Assembly (NCBI RefSeq): GCF_020923435.1
Contig: NZ_CP087263.1
Span: 4,418,501-4,482,500, forward strand
DNA from: Brevibacillus humidisoli
Lineage (GTDB): Bacteria > Bacillota > Bacilli > Brevibacillales > Brevibacillaceae
DNA length: 64,000 nucleotides
Direction: 5' to 3'
Every line of letters begins with the position of its first letter. The first letter of the stretch is position 1. Below are positions 8,544 through 16,830 of the stretch, in pieces. Below the pieces are notes generated by a model that did no database searches, had not been told where the DNA came from, and saw only the letters and a program-made list of their open reading frames with translations. Position numbers and translations under genes: made by a program.

Positions 8544-9737
8544 ATGAAAAGATGGGGAGGAACATGGTCAACTGTTGTAGGGGTGTTTGCGGCACTGGCA
8601 TTAACGGCGTGCGGTCAGCCAACCGCAGTCGGTGATCCAGCAAAACAACCGGTTTCTGCGGAAGAAGGACAGGTTGACGAGAAAGTATTGGTTTATACCA
8701 CGCTGTATCCATTGCAGTATGTAGCGGAGCGAATCGGCGGCGAATACGCCGAAGTCAAAAACATTGTACCGCCTGGTGTGGAGCCACATGATTTTGAACC
8801 AACAGCAAGAGACATCGTCGCACTGTCTGAAGCCCAGGTGTTTGTCTACAACGGCAGTGGCTTTGAGCTGTGGGTGGAAAAGGCAGTCGAAGGTATCGAC
8901 AGAACCAAGACCATTGTTGTCAACGCTACAGAGGGTCTGCCCTTGCTGACTGTTTCGGAAGAGGGGGATCACCACGACCATGGAGCCGAAGACGCCCATG
9001 CAGAGGCATCCCATGCAGAGGAATCCCATGCTGATGGGGAGCATCATGAAGCGGAGCATGCTGCTGAGGCTGAGCACAACCACGATCATGGGGCCGAAGA
9101 TGCTCATACAGAGGAGGCTCATGCAGAGGAGTCGCATGCTGCTGAGGAACATCCTGAAGATCAGCACGCTGCTGAGAGTGAGCACAACCACGATCACGAC
9201 CACGGTCCAAATGATCCGCATGTCTGGCTGGACCCCACTCTGCTAAAACAACAGGCGGAGAAAATCAAAGATGCGCTGATCAAGGCTGACCAGGCTCATC
9301 AGGAGGAGTACCAGCGTCAGTACGAAGCACTGGCTGCTGATCTGGATGCGCTAGATCAGGAGTATCAGGCAGTGGCTGCCAAGGCAAAGCAGAAGGAGTT
9401 TGTCGTCTCTCATAGTGCGTTTGGATACTTGGCCCATCGGTACGGTCTCACTCAGACATCGATCTCCGGGCTTTCTCCAGCCGATGAACCTTCTGCGGCG
9501 GAGTTGAAAGAGTTGGTTGAGCATGTGAAGGAAAATCAGGTAGAATATATCTTGTTTGAAACGCTTGCATCGCCAAAAGTGGCGGAGGTAATCGCTCGTG
9601 AAACAGGGGCGCAAACGGCAACATTAAATCCGTTGGAAGGCCTGACCGAAGCTGAGCAGCAGGAGGGGAAGGATTATCTCTCGGTGATGCGGGAAAACCT
9701 GCAAACCCTGCGCAAGGCGCTAGGAGTTGATGAGTAG
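8544..9737 (+). CDS. znuA: zinc ABC transporter substrate-binding lipoprotein
   Basis: Cluster A-1 metal-binding protein that captures zinc outside the membrane for ZnuBC. It has a lipoprotein signal with lipobox LTAC (Cys23), the PPGVEPHDFEPT motif with a metal-ligand His, DPHVWLDP with a second ligand His, VSHSAFGYLA with a third, and a C-terminal EGLTEAE segment. Between residues about 142 and 223 lies an unusually long His/Asp/Glu-rich loop made of two similar blocks of about 36 residues (HDHGAEDAH... repeated). 397 aa, longer than most homologues because of this loop. The stop overlaps the znuC start by one base. Confidence 0.93.
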   Translation: MKRWGGTWSTVVGVFAALALTACGQPTAVGDPAKQPVSAEEGQVDEKVLVYTTLYPLQYVAERIGGEYAEVKNIVPPGVEPHDFEPTARDIVALSEAQVFVYNGSGFELWVEKAVEGIDRTKTIVVNATEGLPLLTVSEEGDHHDHGAEDAHAEASHAEESHADGEHHEAEHAAEAEHNHDHGAEDAHTEEAHAEESHAAEEHPEDQHAAESEHNHDHDHGPNDPHVWLDPTLLKQQAEKIKDALIKADQAHQEEYQRQYEALAADLDALDQEYQAVAAKAKQKEFVVSHSAFGYLAHRYGLTQTSISGLSPADEPSAAELKELVEHVKENQVEYILFETLASPKVAEVIARETGAQTATLNPLEGLTEAEQQEGKDYLSVMRENLQTLRKALGVDE

Positions 9738-10510
9738 TGGAAGGACAAAAAGCGGGAGGCGAGCCGGTTGTTCGGCTGTCTTCCGTCTCTTTTCAATACG
9801 ATGGAAAAACGGTGCTGGATCAGATTGACTTCACCCTGCATAAGGGGGATTTCGTCGGGATTGTCGGCCCAAACGGGTCAGGCAAATCGACACTCCTCAA
9901 ACTAATTCTCGGGCTGCTTGCACCGCAGCAGGGTGCGGTTGAGCTGTTTGGCCAGTCGCTGTCCCGTTTTCGTGACTGGTATAAGATCGGCTATGTAGCC
10001 CAGCAGGCGGCGCATGGCACCGGTGGATTTCCGGCTACGGTGCGGGAGGTGGTCATGTCTGGGCTGACCGGTAAGGTTGGCATGTTTCGCAGGTTGACCA
10101 AAGAACATCGGCGCCAGGCGGAAGAAGTCATCAACCGGGTCGGCCTTGGCGACAAGATCGATGCCCGGATCGGCTCACTATCCGGGGGACAGCGACAGCG
10201 GGTCTTCATCGCCAGGGCACTCGTATCAGAGCCGGAGCTGCTGATCCTCGACGAGCCAACCGTAGGAGTGGACCAGGAGTCAATCGAGCAGTTTTATCAA
10301 CTGCTTCGCTCCCTCAAGGAAGAAAGTGGACTGACGATGATGATTGTGAGCCACGATATCGGCGTGATGACCCAGTGGGTGAACAAAGTAGCCTGCCTGC
10401 AGCGGCAGCTCCACTTTCACGGCAGTTCCGATGAGTTCGCCCACAAACAAGAGCAGGTGCTGCAGCGGATGTACGGGGAGTCGATTCGCCTGCTGACGCA
10501 CCATCACTAG
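9737..10510 (+). CDS. znuC: zinc ABC transporter ATP-binding protein
   Basis: Cytosolic ATPase subunit that powers zinc import. Walker A GPNGSGKST, Q-loop YVAQQA, ABC signature LSGGQRQR, Walker B LLILDEP and the switch His in IVSHD are all present. The C-terminus ends in a histidine-rich tail (LLTHHH), common in zinc transporters. 257 aa. The start is GTG 9737, overlapping the znuA stop, with AGGAG at 9722-9726. Confidence 0.93.
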   Translation: MEGQKAGGEPVVRLSSVSFQYDGKTVLDQIDFTLHKGDFVGIVGPNGSGKSTLLKLILGLLAPQQGAVELFGQSLSRFRDWYKIGYVAQQAAHGTGGFPATVREVVMSGLTGKVGMFRRLTKEHRRQAEEVINRVGLGDKIDARIGSLSGGQRQRVFIARALVSEPELLILDEPTVGVDQESIEQFYQLLRSLKEESGLTMMIVSHDIGVMTQWVNKVACLQRQLHFHGSSDEFAHKQEQVLQRMYGESIRLLTHHH

Positions 10511-10563
10511 GCACATGACAGAGATCACGGGTGGGCACGCTGCCGGTGGAAGGAGAAATGAGG

Positions 10564-11406
10564 ATGTTGGCTGACTGGTGGCAATATGATTTTTTGCGGT
10601 ATACCTTGTTTTCTGGACTCTTGATTGGACTGATCTGTCCTGTTCTCGGTACGTTTCTGATTGTTCGCCGGCTGTCGATGATGGCAGACGGGTTGTCGCA
10701 CGTTACCCTTTCTGGAGTGGCGGCCGGTATGTTACTATCAAAGAAAGTTTCCCTTTTCAGCGGGGTGAATCCGCTTTTTTTTGGAATGCTTTTCTCGGTG
10801 CTCGGATCGCTGTTTATCGAGCGTCTACGCAAGGTGTACAAGGCGTATCAGGATTTGGCGATCCCGATCACACTCTCAGCCGGACTTGGCTTGTTCACCG
10901 TACTGATCAGTATGGCGGACGGGTTTAACGCTGATCTGTATTCTTATTTGTTCGGCAAGATCGTAACCGTCACAATCGAAGATCTGTTCGCGCTGATAGG
11001 CGTTGCCAGCGCCGTGTTGATCACGGTATGGTTGATTTATAAAGAGTTGTTCACCGTCTCATTTGACGAAGAATTTGCCCGGGTCTCCGGGGTGTCATAC
11101 CGCTGGATCAATCTCTGGTTTATGATTCTGGTAGCGCTGACCATTGCTGCTTCGATGCGGATCGTGGGCGTACTGCTGATCTCCGCGCTGATCACGCTTC
11201 CTGTGGCGGCCAGTCTGCAGCTTGCGACCAGTTTCAGGCAGGCTATCTTGCTGGCGATCTTGTTTGCCGAGACAGCTGTGCTGTCCGGCTTGTACGTCGC
11301 CTACCTGCTGGACTGGGCTTCAGGGGGGACGATTGTGCTGGCGGCGGTCTTGATCTTGCTTGTCGTGTTGGCTGCCAAAAAGCTAAGGGTACTGGTTGCA
11401 CGCTAA
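10564..11406 (+). CDS. znuB: zinc ABC transporter permease
   Basis: Polytopic ABC-3 family permease of the ZnuABC importer. The 280 residues are largely hydrophobic, with about eight predicted helices and the family motifs LIGLICPVLGTFLIVRRLSMMADGLSH (in two pieces around residues 15-40) and ASMRIVGVLLISALITLP. The open frame extends back to a GTG at 10531, but AAGGAG at 10549-10554 is best spaced for ATG 10564. It follows znuC and precedes zur in one operon. Confidence 0.92.
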   Translation: MLADWWQYDFLRYTLFSGLLIGLICPVLGTFLIVRRLSMMADGLSHVTLSGVAAGMLLSKKVSLFSGVNPLFFGMLFSVLGSLFIERLRKVYKAYQDLAIPITLSAGLGLFTVLISMADGFNADLYSYLFGKIVTVTIEDLFALIGVASAVLITVWLIYKELFTVSFDEEFARVSGVSYRWINLWFMILVALTIAASMRIVGVLLISALITLPVAASLQLATSFRQAILLAILFAETAVLSGLYVAYLLDWASGGTIVLAAVLILLVVLAAKKLRVLVAR

Positions 11407-11430
11407 ACAGCACGAAAGGAGGAAGCGGCG

Positions 11431-11856
11431 TTGACAGTGGAGGAAGCTTTGCAAATCTTGAAAGAACGAGGATACAAATATACGGGCAAGCGGGAAGAGA
11501 TGATTCGGATTTGTGCGGATGAGAAGCGCTACCTGTCGGCGAAAGAGATTATGGAACAGATGCAGGAGGAGTACCCCAACCTTAGTTTTGACACGGTTTA
11601 CCGCAATCTCTCCACATTTGTCCAGTTGGGCATCTTGGAGGAGACAGAACTGGAGGGGGAAGGGAAGTTTCGCCTCGCCTGTTCCGCAGCGGGCCATCAC
11701 CACCATGTGATCTGCACCATTTGCGGAAAATCTTCGTCGCTTCCTGGCTGTCCCATGACGGCGCTGCCCCATCTGCCGGAAGACTTTCACGTGACCGGCC
11801 ACAAGTTTGAAGTGTACGGTACCTGTAAAGACTGTTACGGGACAGCCCATTCATAA
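11431..11856 (+). CDS. zur: Fur-family zinc uptake repressor Zur
   Basis: Metal-responsive DNA-binding repressor; with zinc bound it should shut off the znu operon through the sites at 8447 and 8503. N-terminal winged helix with the recognition region SFDTVYRNL, a HHHH stretch (89-92) and two CxxC pairs (Cys95/98 and Cys132/135) that form the structural zinc site. 141 aa. The start is TTG 11431, eight bases after AAAGGAGG. The Zur assignment, rather than Fur or PerR, rests on its place as last gene of a zinc operon with Zur-like boxes. Confidence 0.88.
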   Translation: MTVEEALQILKERGYKYTGKREEMIRICADEKRYLSAKEIMEQMQEEYPNLSFDTVYRNLSTFVQLGILEETELEGEGKFRLACSAAGHHHHVICTICGKSSSLPGCPMTALPHLPEDFHVTGHKFEVYGTCKDCYGTAHS

Positions 11857-11898
11857 GCGGTGTCGGGCTTGACCCATGATCTTCCTGGCAAAAAGGCA

Positions 11899-11928
11899 TT
11901 GACAACCTTCTTTTCCAAACCCTAAGAT
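11899..11928 (+). promoter_or_regulatory. glcT promoter
   Basis: TTGACA (11899-11904), an 18-bp spacer, then TAAGAT (11923-11928). This places the transcript start about 30 bases before the antiterminator RNA element. Confidence 0.6.
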
Positions 11929-11964
11929 AGGGATAAATACGGAAAGAAAGCGTTTTTACCACAG

Positions 11965-11992
11965 GCGTGTTACTGGGGAGACCAGGCATGAG
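11965..11992 (+). promoter_or_regulatory. RAT antiterminator element 1 (GlcT target) before glcT
   Basis: The 28-base element begins GCGTGTTACTG and ends CCAGGCATGAG, forming an imperfect hairpin like the ribonucleic antiterminator of Bacillus ptsG. Its 3' edge overlaps the following terminator stem, so GlcT binding and termination are mutually exclusive. Implies that glcT controls its own synthesis. Confidence 0.82.
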
Positions 11993-12043
11993 CCGGGGGG
12001 AGCTCTATTCGTGCATTCGGAGGGAGTTTTACCGGCTTTTTTT
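11991..12043 (+). terminator. GlcT-controlled terminator in the glcT leader
   Basis: AGCCGG (11991-11996) pairs with CCGGCT (12032-12037), followed by seven T residues. The first stem bases are shared with RAT element 1. Confidence 0.7.
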
Positions 12044-12091
12044 GATCCCGAGAGGTACAGCGTTTTTCCGTAGGAAAGTGGTGACTCTCTC

Positions 12092-12949
12092 TTGACGATG
12101 TCCCGTAGCTATACGGTTCAGCGGGCGTTCAACAACAACGTCGTCCTAGTAAAAGAAGAGCCGAGAGGCATGGAGGTCATCCTGTTGGGAAAAGGGATTG
12201 GTTTCGGCAAAAAGCCGGGCCATGCCATCTCGATCGACGATGAGCGGATTGAAAAGAAGTTTCGCCTGGAAGACGAACAGCACATCAAACAGTACCATCA
12301 TCTGATCAGTCAGGTGGATCAGGATGTGATTGGTCTGTCCGAAGAAATAATCGCCATGATTGCCAAGGAGTTTGCACCGGCGCTAAATGAGCACGTGCAC
12401 CTAGCCCTGCCCGACCACATCCAGTTCGCCATCCAGCGGCTGCAAAACGGAATGGAGATCGTCAATCCGTTTTTGTTCGAGATTCAGACCTTGTACCCAA
12501 AGGAGTGCGCGCTGGCCCAACGGGCAGCGGAGCGGATTGAACGGGATTTTGGTGTGGAGATCCCGGAGAGCGAGGTGGGATTCCTCGCCCTGCATATCCA
12601 TTCCGCAGCGACGCCGTTTCCCGTCTCTCGGACGGTGCGCTTTACCAACCTGATCAAGGAATTGGTTCAGCAGGTAGAGGAGCAGACGGGGACGAAGCTG
12701 CAGAGTGGCAGCATCGATTACGTCCGTTTGATCACACATCTGCGTTTTGCGATTGAGCGGATTAATCAGGGAAAGGCCGTGCAAAACCCGCTGCTGGACC
12801 GGGTAAAGACGCTGTTTCCGGAGGCTTATCAGCTTGCGGCCTCTCTAACGGCGAAGATCTCGCAGCGGCTGCAGGTCGAGGTACCGGAAGACGAGACGGG
12901 TTACGTCGCGATGCACCTGCAGCGGCTGCTGCAAATGCCGGAAGCATAA
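12092..12949 (+). CDS. glcT: BglG-family transcriptional antiterminator GlcT
   Basis: RNA-binding antiterminator that stabilises RAT hairpins when glucose-type sugar flux through the PTS is high. The order is an N-terminal RNA-binding CAT domain (about 1-57, YTVQRAFNNNVVLV), then two PTS regulation domains (about 65-170 and 175-283). Their phosphorylatable histidines are in LPDHIQFAI, LALHIHSA, LITHLRFAIE and VAMHLQRL. 285 aa. The start is uncertain: TTG 12092 is closer to the weak AGGAAAG, while ATG 12098 is in the same frame. It is preceded by its own RAT and followed by a second one. Confidence 0.9.
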   Translation: MTMSRSYTVQRAFNNNVVLVKEEPRGMEVILLGKGIGFGKKPGHAISIDDERIEKKFRLEDEQHIKQYHHLISQVDQDVIGLSEEIIAMIAKEFAPALNEHVHLALPDHIQFAIQRLQNGMEIVNPFLFEIQTLYPKECALAQRAAERIERDFGVEIPESEVGFLALHIHSAATPFPVSRTVRFTNLIKELVQQVEEQTGTKLQSGSIDYVRLITHLRFAIERINQGKAVQNPLLDRVKTLFPEAYQLAASLTAKISQRLQVEVPEDETGYVAMHLQRLLQMPEA

Positions 12950-12964
12950 AACAATCAAACAACG

Positions 12965-12992
12965 GCGTGTTACTAGTTCGACTAGGCATGAG
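12965..12992 (+). promoter_or_regulatory. RAT antiterminator element 2 before the PTS operon
   Basis: Nearly the same 28-base element as at 11965 (GCGTGTTACT ... TAGGCATGAG). It starts 16 bases after the glcT stop and overlaps the next terminator. The short distance suggests it acts on read-through from glcT, or on a promoter inside the glcT end. Confidence 0.85.
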
Positions 12993-13055
12993 CCAAGAAG
13001 GGGATAAAAGGAGTAAGATTCCTTTTTCCTGCTTGGTTCATGCTTTTTCTTTTTT
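12986..13055 (+). terminator. GlcT-controlled terminator before the IIA gene
   Basis: GCATGAGCCAAG (12986-12997) pairs with CTTGGTTCATGC (13032-13043), 12 bp with one G-U pair. T-rich sequence runs to 13055. The 5' arm lies within RAT element 2. Confidence 0.88.
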
Positions 13056-13084
13056 GGCTGTCATCAAGTGAAAGAAATCAGTAA

Positions 13085-13597
<513 letters not shown>

Positions 13598-13717
13598 AGT
13601 ATTTTTACGACGTGTGCCTGGATGCGTTTTCAGCTTTTCACAAGACGCCAGAGGCGTTAAAGCGGCGATGCACCCAGGCAGACCAGTTTCACCAATTGGG
13701 GAGAAGGGGAAATCCAG

Positions 13718-13978
13718 ATGATTCGATTTGACGTAGATGTGACGGTGGCAAGCGGCCTGCACGCGCGGCCTGCTTCCATGCTGGTGAACCGCGCCAAGCC
13801 GTATTCCTCTGTCATCACCTTAGTCAGAGAAGGGAAGAGGGCGGACGCCAAAAGCATCCTCGGTGTGATGGGCTTGTGCGTCAAGGCCGGAGAGCGGATT
13901 ACCATCGAAGTGGACGGAGAAGATGAGCAGATCGCTGCTGAGTCGATCAAAGAGCTGTTTGTCAATCAGTTTGCTTGA
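13718..13978 (+). CDS. ptsH: phosphocarrier protein HPr
   Basis: General PTS carrier. His15 in GLHARPAS takes phosphate from enzyme I. Ser46 in DAKSILGVMGL is the site of HPr kinase, which makes the corepressor for CcpA. 86 aa. The presence of His15 makes this HPr and not Crh. The gene sits inside the glucose operon, but no enzyme I gene (ptsI) is adjacent or elsewhere in the window. In the 120-base gap before it, TGCCTGG near 13615 and CCAGGCA near 13680 could form a long-range stem. Confidence 0.9.
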   Translation: MIRFDVDVTVASGLHARPASMLVNRAKPYSSVITLVREGKRADAKSILGVMGLCVKAGERITIEVDGEDEQIAAESIKELFVNQFA

Positions 13979-14091
13979 ATCCGCCCGTCCAGGGTATACC
14001 GATCCAGATATGCCAGTACAGCAGGTCTCTGCTATGGGCAGAGATGTGCTTGCTGATAGATTTCAATCCATGACAAAGGGGAGGTTTTTGT

Positions 14092-15537
14092 ATGTTGGCT
14101 TTTTTGCAAAAGGTCGGGAAGTCGTTGATGCTGCCGGTCGCCACGCTGCCTGCCGCTGCCCTGCTGCTGCGGTTTGGTGCAATCAGCTATGAAAACGATT
14201 TCAAGTTGGGCGCGTTCGGAGCGTTTCTCGATCAATACGTGGCACCCTTTTTGCTCGCCGGTGGAGATGCTATCTTCGCGAACTTATCTCTCATTTTTGC
14301 TGTAGGCGTAGCGATTGGGTTTGCCGGGGACGCGGTGGCTGCATTGGCTGCTGTGATTGCTTATCAGGTGCTGGTCGCCGTACTTGGCAAGGTACCTGCT
14401 GCAATGCCGTTTATCAATGATGAAGTAACCCTGAACATGGGCGTGCTCGGCGGGATTCTCGCCGGGGGGATCGCCGCCTACATGTACAAACGGTACCATG
14501 ACATCAAACTGCCGGACTGGTTAGGGTTCTTTGGAGGCAAACGCTTCGTGCCGATCGTCACCTCGCTTGCTATGGTCGTGATCGCCCTGCTGTTCGGATT
14601 GATCTGGGGGCCGGTTCAGGAAGCATTGGACGCTTTCGGAAACTGGATTGTCGGACTGGGTGCTGTCGGCGCCGGATTGTTTGGCTTCTTTAACCGTCTG
14701 TTGATTCCGTTTGGTCTGCACCATGTCTTAAACGCGATTGCTTGGTTCCAGATCGGCAGCTTTACCGATGCCGCAGGCAATGTGGTGCATGGTGACCTTC
14801 ATCGTTTCTTCGCAGGCGACAAGACAGCAGGTATGTTTATGACTGGATTCTTCCCGATCATGATGTTCGCTCTGCCTGCTGCCGCGTTTGCGATTATTCA
14901 TACGGCGAAGCCGGAGAAGCGGCTGGCCATTTCTTCGGTCTTCATCGGTACGGCGCTTGCTTCGTTCCTGACGGGGATCACCGAACCGATCGAGTTTGCC
15001 TTCATGTTTGTCGCGCCGCTGCTGTTCGTGGTACACGCCGTACTGACAGGGGTGTCGGCATTCCTGGTCACGATGTTGGGCATCAAGCATGGATTCGGCT
15101 TTTCGGCCGGTTTGATCGACTACCTGCTCAACATGCCGTTGGCCACGAATCCGTGGATGATCATTCCGATCGGTCTCGCTTTTGCGGTCGTCTACTACTT
15201 CCTGTTCCGCTTCCTGATCGTCAAGCTGAACCTCAGGACGCCCGGTCGTGACGACGATGAGGCGGATACCGCTGGGGACGGCGCCGCTGGTGTAACCGGT
15301 CTGACTGAGAAGGCTGCCAAAGTGCTGGCGGCAATCGGCGGCAAAGGGAACATCAAGGACGTCGATGCCTGCATCACCAGACTGCGTCTGGTTCTGCATA
15401 ACGATGCGCTGGTTGATGAGAAAACATTGAAAGCACTGGGTGCAGCCGGAGTGCTCAAGCTGGGCCAAGGCAGCGTGCAGGTTGTATTTGGCACCCAGTC
15501 GGAGATGCTGAAAGATGAGATTCTCAAGCTGATGTAA
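14092..15537 (+). CDS. PTS glucose/N-acetylglucosamine-type IICB permease
   Basis: Membrane transporter that takes up and phosphorylates a hexose. A membrane IIC domain spans about residues 1-385, starting KVGKSLMLPVATLPAAALLL and including the ITEPIEFAFMF motif. A linker rich in D, G and A is followed by a IIB domain (about 405-480) with the phosphorylated Cys427 in DVDACITRLR. There is no fused IIA domain. 481 aa, with GGGGAGG before ATG 14092. RAT/GlcT control favours glucose, but N-acetylglucosamine cannot be ruled out from sequence. Confidence 0.9.
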   Translation: MLAFLQKVGKSLMLPVATLPAAALLLRFGAISYENDFKLGAFGAFLDQYVAPFLLAGGDAIFANLSLIFAVGVAIGFAGDAVAALAAVIAYQVLVAVLGKVPAAMPFINDEVTLNMGVLGGILAGGIAAYMYKRYHDIKLPDWLGFFGGKRFVPIVTSLAMVVIALLFGLIWGPVQEALDAFGNWIVGLGAVGAGLFGFFNRLLIPFGLHHVLNAIAWFQIGSFTDAAGNVVHGDLHRFFAGDKTAGMFMTGFFPIMMFALPAAAFAIIHTAKPEKRLAISSVFIGTALASFLTGITEPIEFAFMFVAPLLFVVHAVLTGVSAFLVTMLGIKHGFGFSAGLIDYLLNMPLATNPWMIIPIGLAFAVVYYFLFRFLIVKLNLRTPGRDDDEADTAGDGAAGVTGLTEKAAKVLAAIGGKGNIKDVDACITRLRLVLHNDALVDEKTLKALGAAGVLKLGQGSVQVVFGTQSEMLKDEILKLM

Positions 15538-15599
15538 GCTAGTATGAAGCAAGTCCAAGCAAGTGGTAATCAATCCTACGGAAAGGTGCAGACAAGCAG

Positions 15600-16517
15600 A
15601 TGAAACGATTGTTGGATTGTACAGCGTCCGATTTTCAGAAGATGAACGGTCAGCAGTTGAAACAATCGATTAAGGCGGCGGAAGGAAGAGTGCTGCTGGC
15701 TGAAGTGATTGGCGCCGTTCCCCCCTTGTACGGAGGGGTGACGAACGCCGAGATAGCTGCTGCCTTTGGAGCTGATCTGATTCTGCTCAACATCTTCGAC
15801 GTATTTGCTCCGTCGGTGGCAGGTCTGGAAGTGGACGATCCGCAAACGGTCGTCCAGCGCTTAAAGCAGTACACAGGACGGCCGATCGGACTCAATCTGG
15901 AACCGGTGGACCTTACCTTGTCAGCAGCGTCCCGTTTTGATCAACTGCCGCCCGGTCGAGTCGCCAGCGAGCGATCATTTGCCGAGGCCAAGCAATTGGG
16001 CTTTGACTTCATCTGTTTGACCGGCAATCCCAAGACGGGAGTGACAAATGCCGAGATCACCGCTGCCATTGCCAAAGCGCGGCAGGTGATGGGAGACGAC
16101 ACCTTGATTATCGCAGGCAAGATGCATGGTGCTGGTGTTGATGCGGAAGTGGGCGAATCGCTGGTTGGTGAAGCTGATATCGTCTCGTTTGTCGAGGCAG
16201 GTGCCGATGTGATTTTGCTCCCTTCACCGGGCACGATCCCTGGGATCACGTTGGAGGTGTGCCGGGAGATGGTTCGCACGGTGCACCGACACGGTGCGTT
16301 GGCCATCACGGCCACCGGTACCAGCCAGGAAGGCTCTGACGAGCAGACGATACGGCAGATTGCCCTCTACAGCAAGATGGCAGGTGCTGACCTCTACCAC
16401 ATCGGAGACGCAGGCTACATGGGAATTGCGGTTCCGGAGAACATCATGCAGTACTCCATCGTCGTCCGCGGCCGACGCCATACCTACGTAAGGATGGCCT
16501 CGTCTGTGATGCGATAG
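15600..16517 (+). CDS. PTS-linked conserved barrel-like protein of unknown function
   Basis: 305-aa soluble protein with a beta/alpha rhythm suggesting a TIM barrel: LLAEVIGAVPPLYGG, DLILLNIFDV, IGLNLEPVD, FDFICLTGNPKTG, LIIAGKMHGAG, ADVILLPSPGTIPG and LAITATGTSQEGS. I recognise it as the conserved protein often found beside glucose-type PTS genes in Firmicutes (from memory catalogued as DUF7916). Its reaction is unknown; a sugar-phosphate or phosphoenolpyruvate-related role is only a guess from fold and neighbours. It starts at ATG 15600 with a weak GAAAGGTG and is the last gene before the operon terminator. Confidence 0.75.
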   Translation: MKRLLDCTASDFQKMNGQQLKQSIKAAEGRVLLAEVIGAVPPLYGGVTNAEIAAAFGADLILLNIFDVFAPSVAGLEVDDPQTVVQRLKQYTGRPIGLNLEPVDLTLSAASRFDQLPPGRVASERSFAEAKQLGFDFICLTGNPKTGVTNAEITAAIAKARQVMGDDTLIIAGKMHGAGVDAEVGESLVGEADIVSFVEAGADVILLPSPGTIPGITLEVCREMVRTVHRHGALAITATGTSQEGSDEQTIRQIALYSKMAGADLYHIGDAGYMGIAVPENIMQYSIVVRGRRHTYVRMASSVMR

Positions 16518-16536
16518 TCAGAAGCCCGCATTGATT

Positions 16537-16577
16537 CCTCCCTTTTCCAACACGAGTGTAGGAAAGGGAGGTTTTTT
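16537..16577 (+). terminator. terminator of the PTS operon
   Basis: CCTCCCTTTTCC (16537-16548) pairs with GGAAAGGGAGG (16561-16571), with one base bulged. Six T residues follow. Confidence 0.85.
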
Positions 16578-16830
16578 GTATTGGAGCGGAGACGGTCTTG
16601 ACGGCTTCTTATGCTGGCACTGGCACGAGCGGAGCGAACCTGTTTTTCTCTTTCGCCCCCCACTATGGTTCGTCCAAAGCAAACCCCCCGACAGCGTAAG
16701 TCCAAGTTTTCCCCTGGCGTTTTTTCTCCTAGGCTGGAATCTGCTTGTACCGATCTTCACAAGCTGATCATTTGGTGCAGATTTGCTATAATGAGTGCAG
16801 CATCAACCACCGTGAAGAGAGAAGGACGCG
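16578..16830. other. intergenic stretch with the nadB promoter
   Basis: No gene is seen here. TATAAT at 16787-16792, with a poor -35 region near 16764 (CTGATC), is the likely nadB promoter. The rest contains several C- or T-runs but no structure I can name, and no clear repressor operator. Confidence 0.45.
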
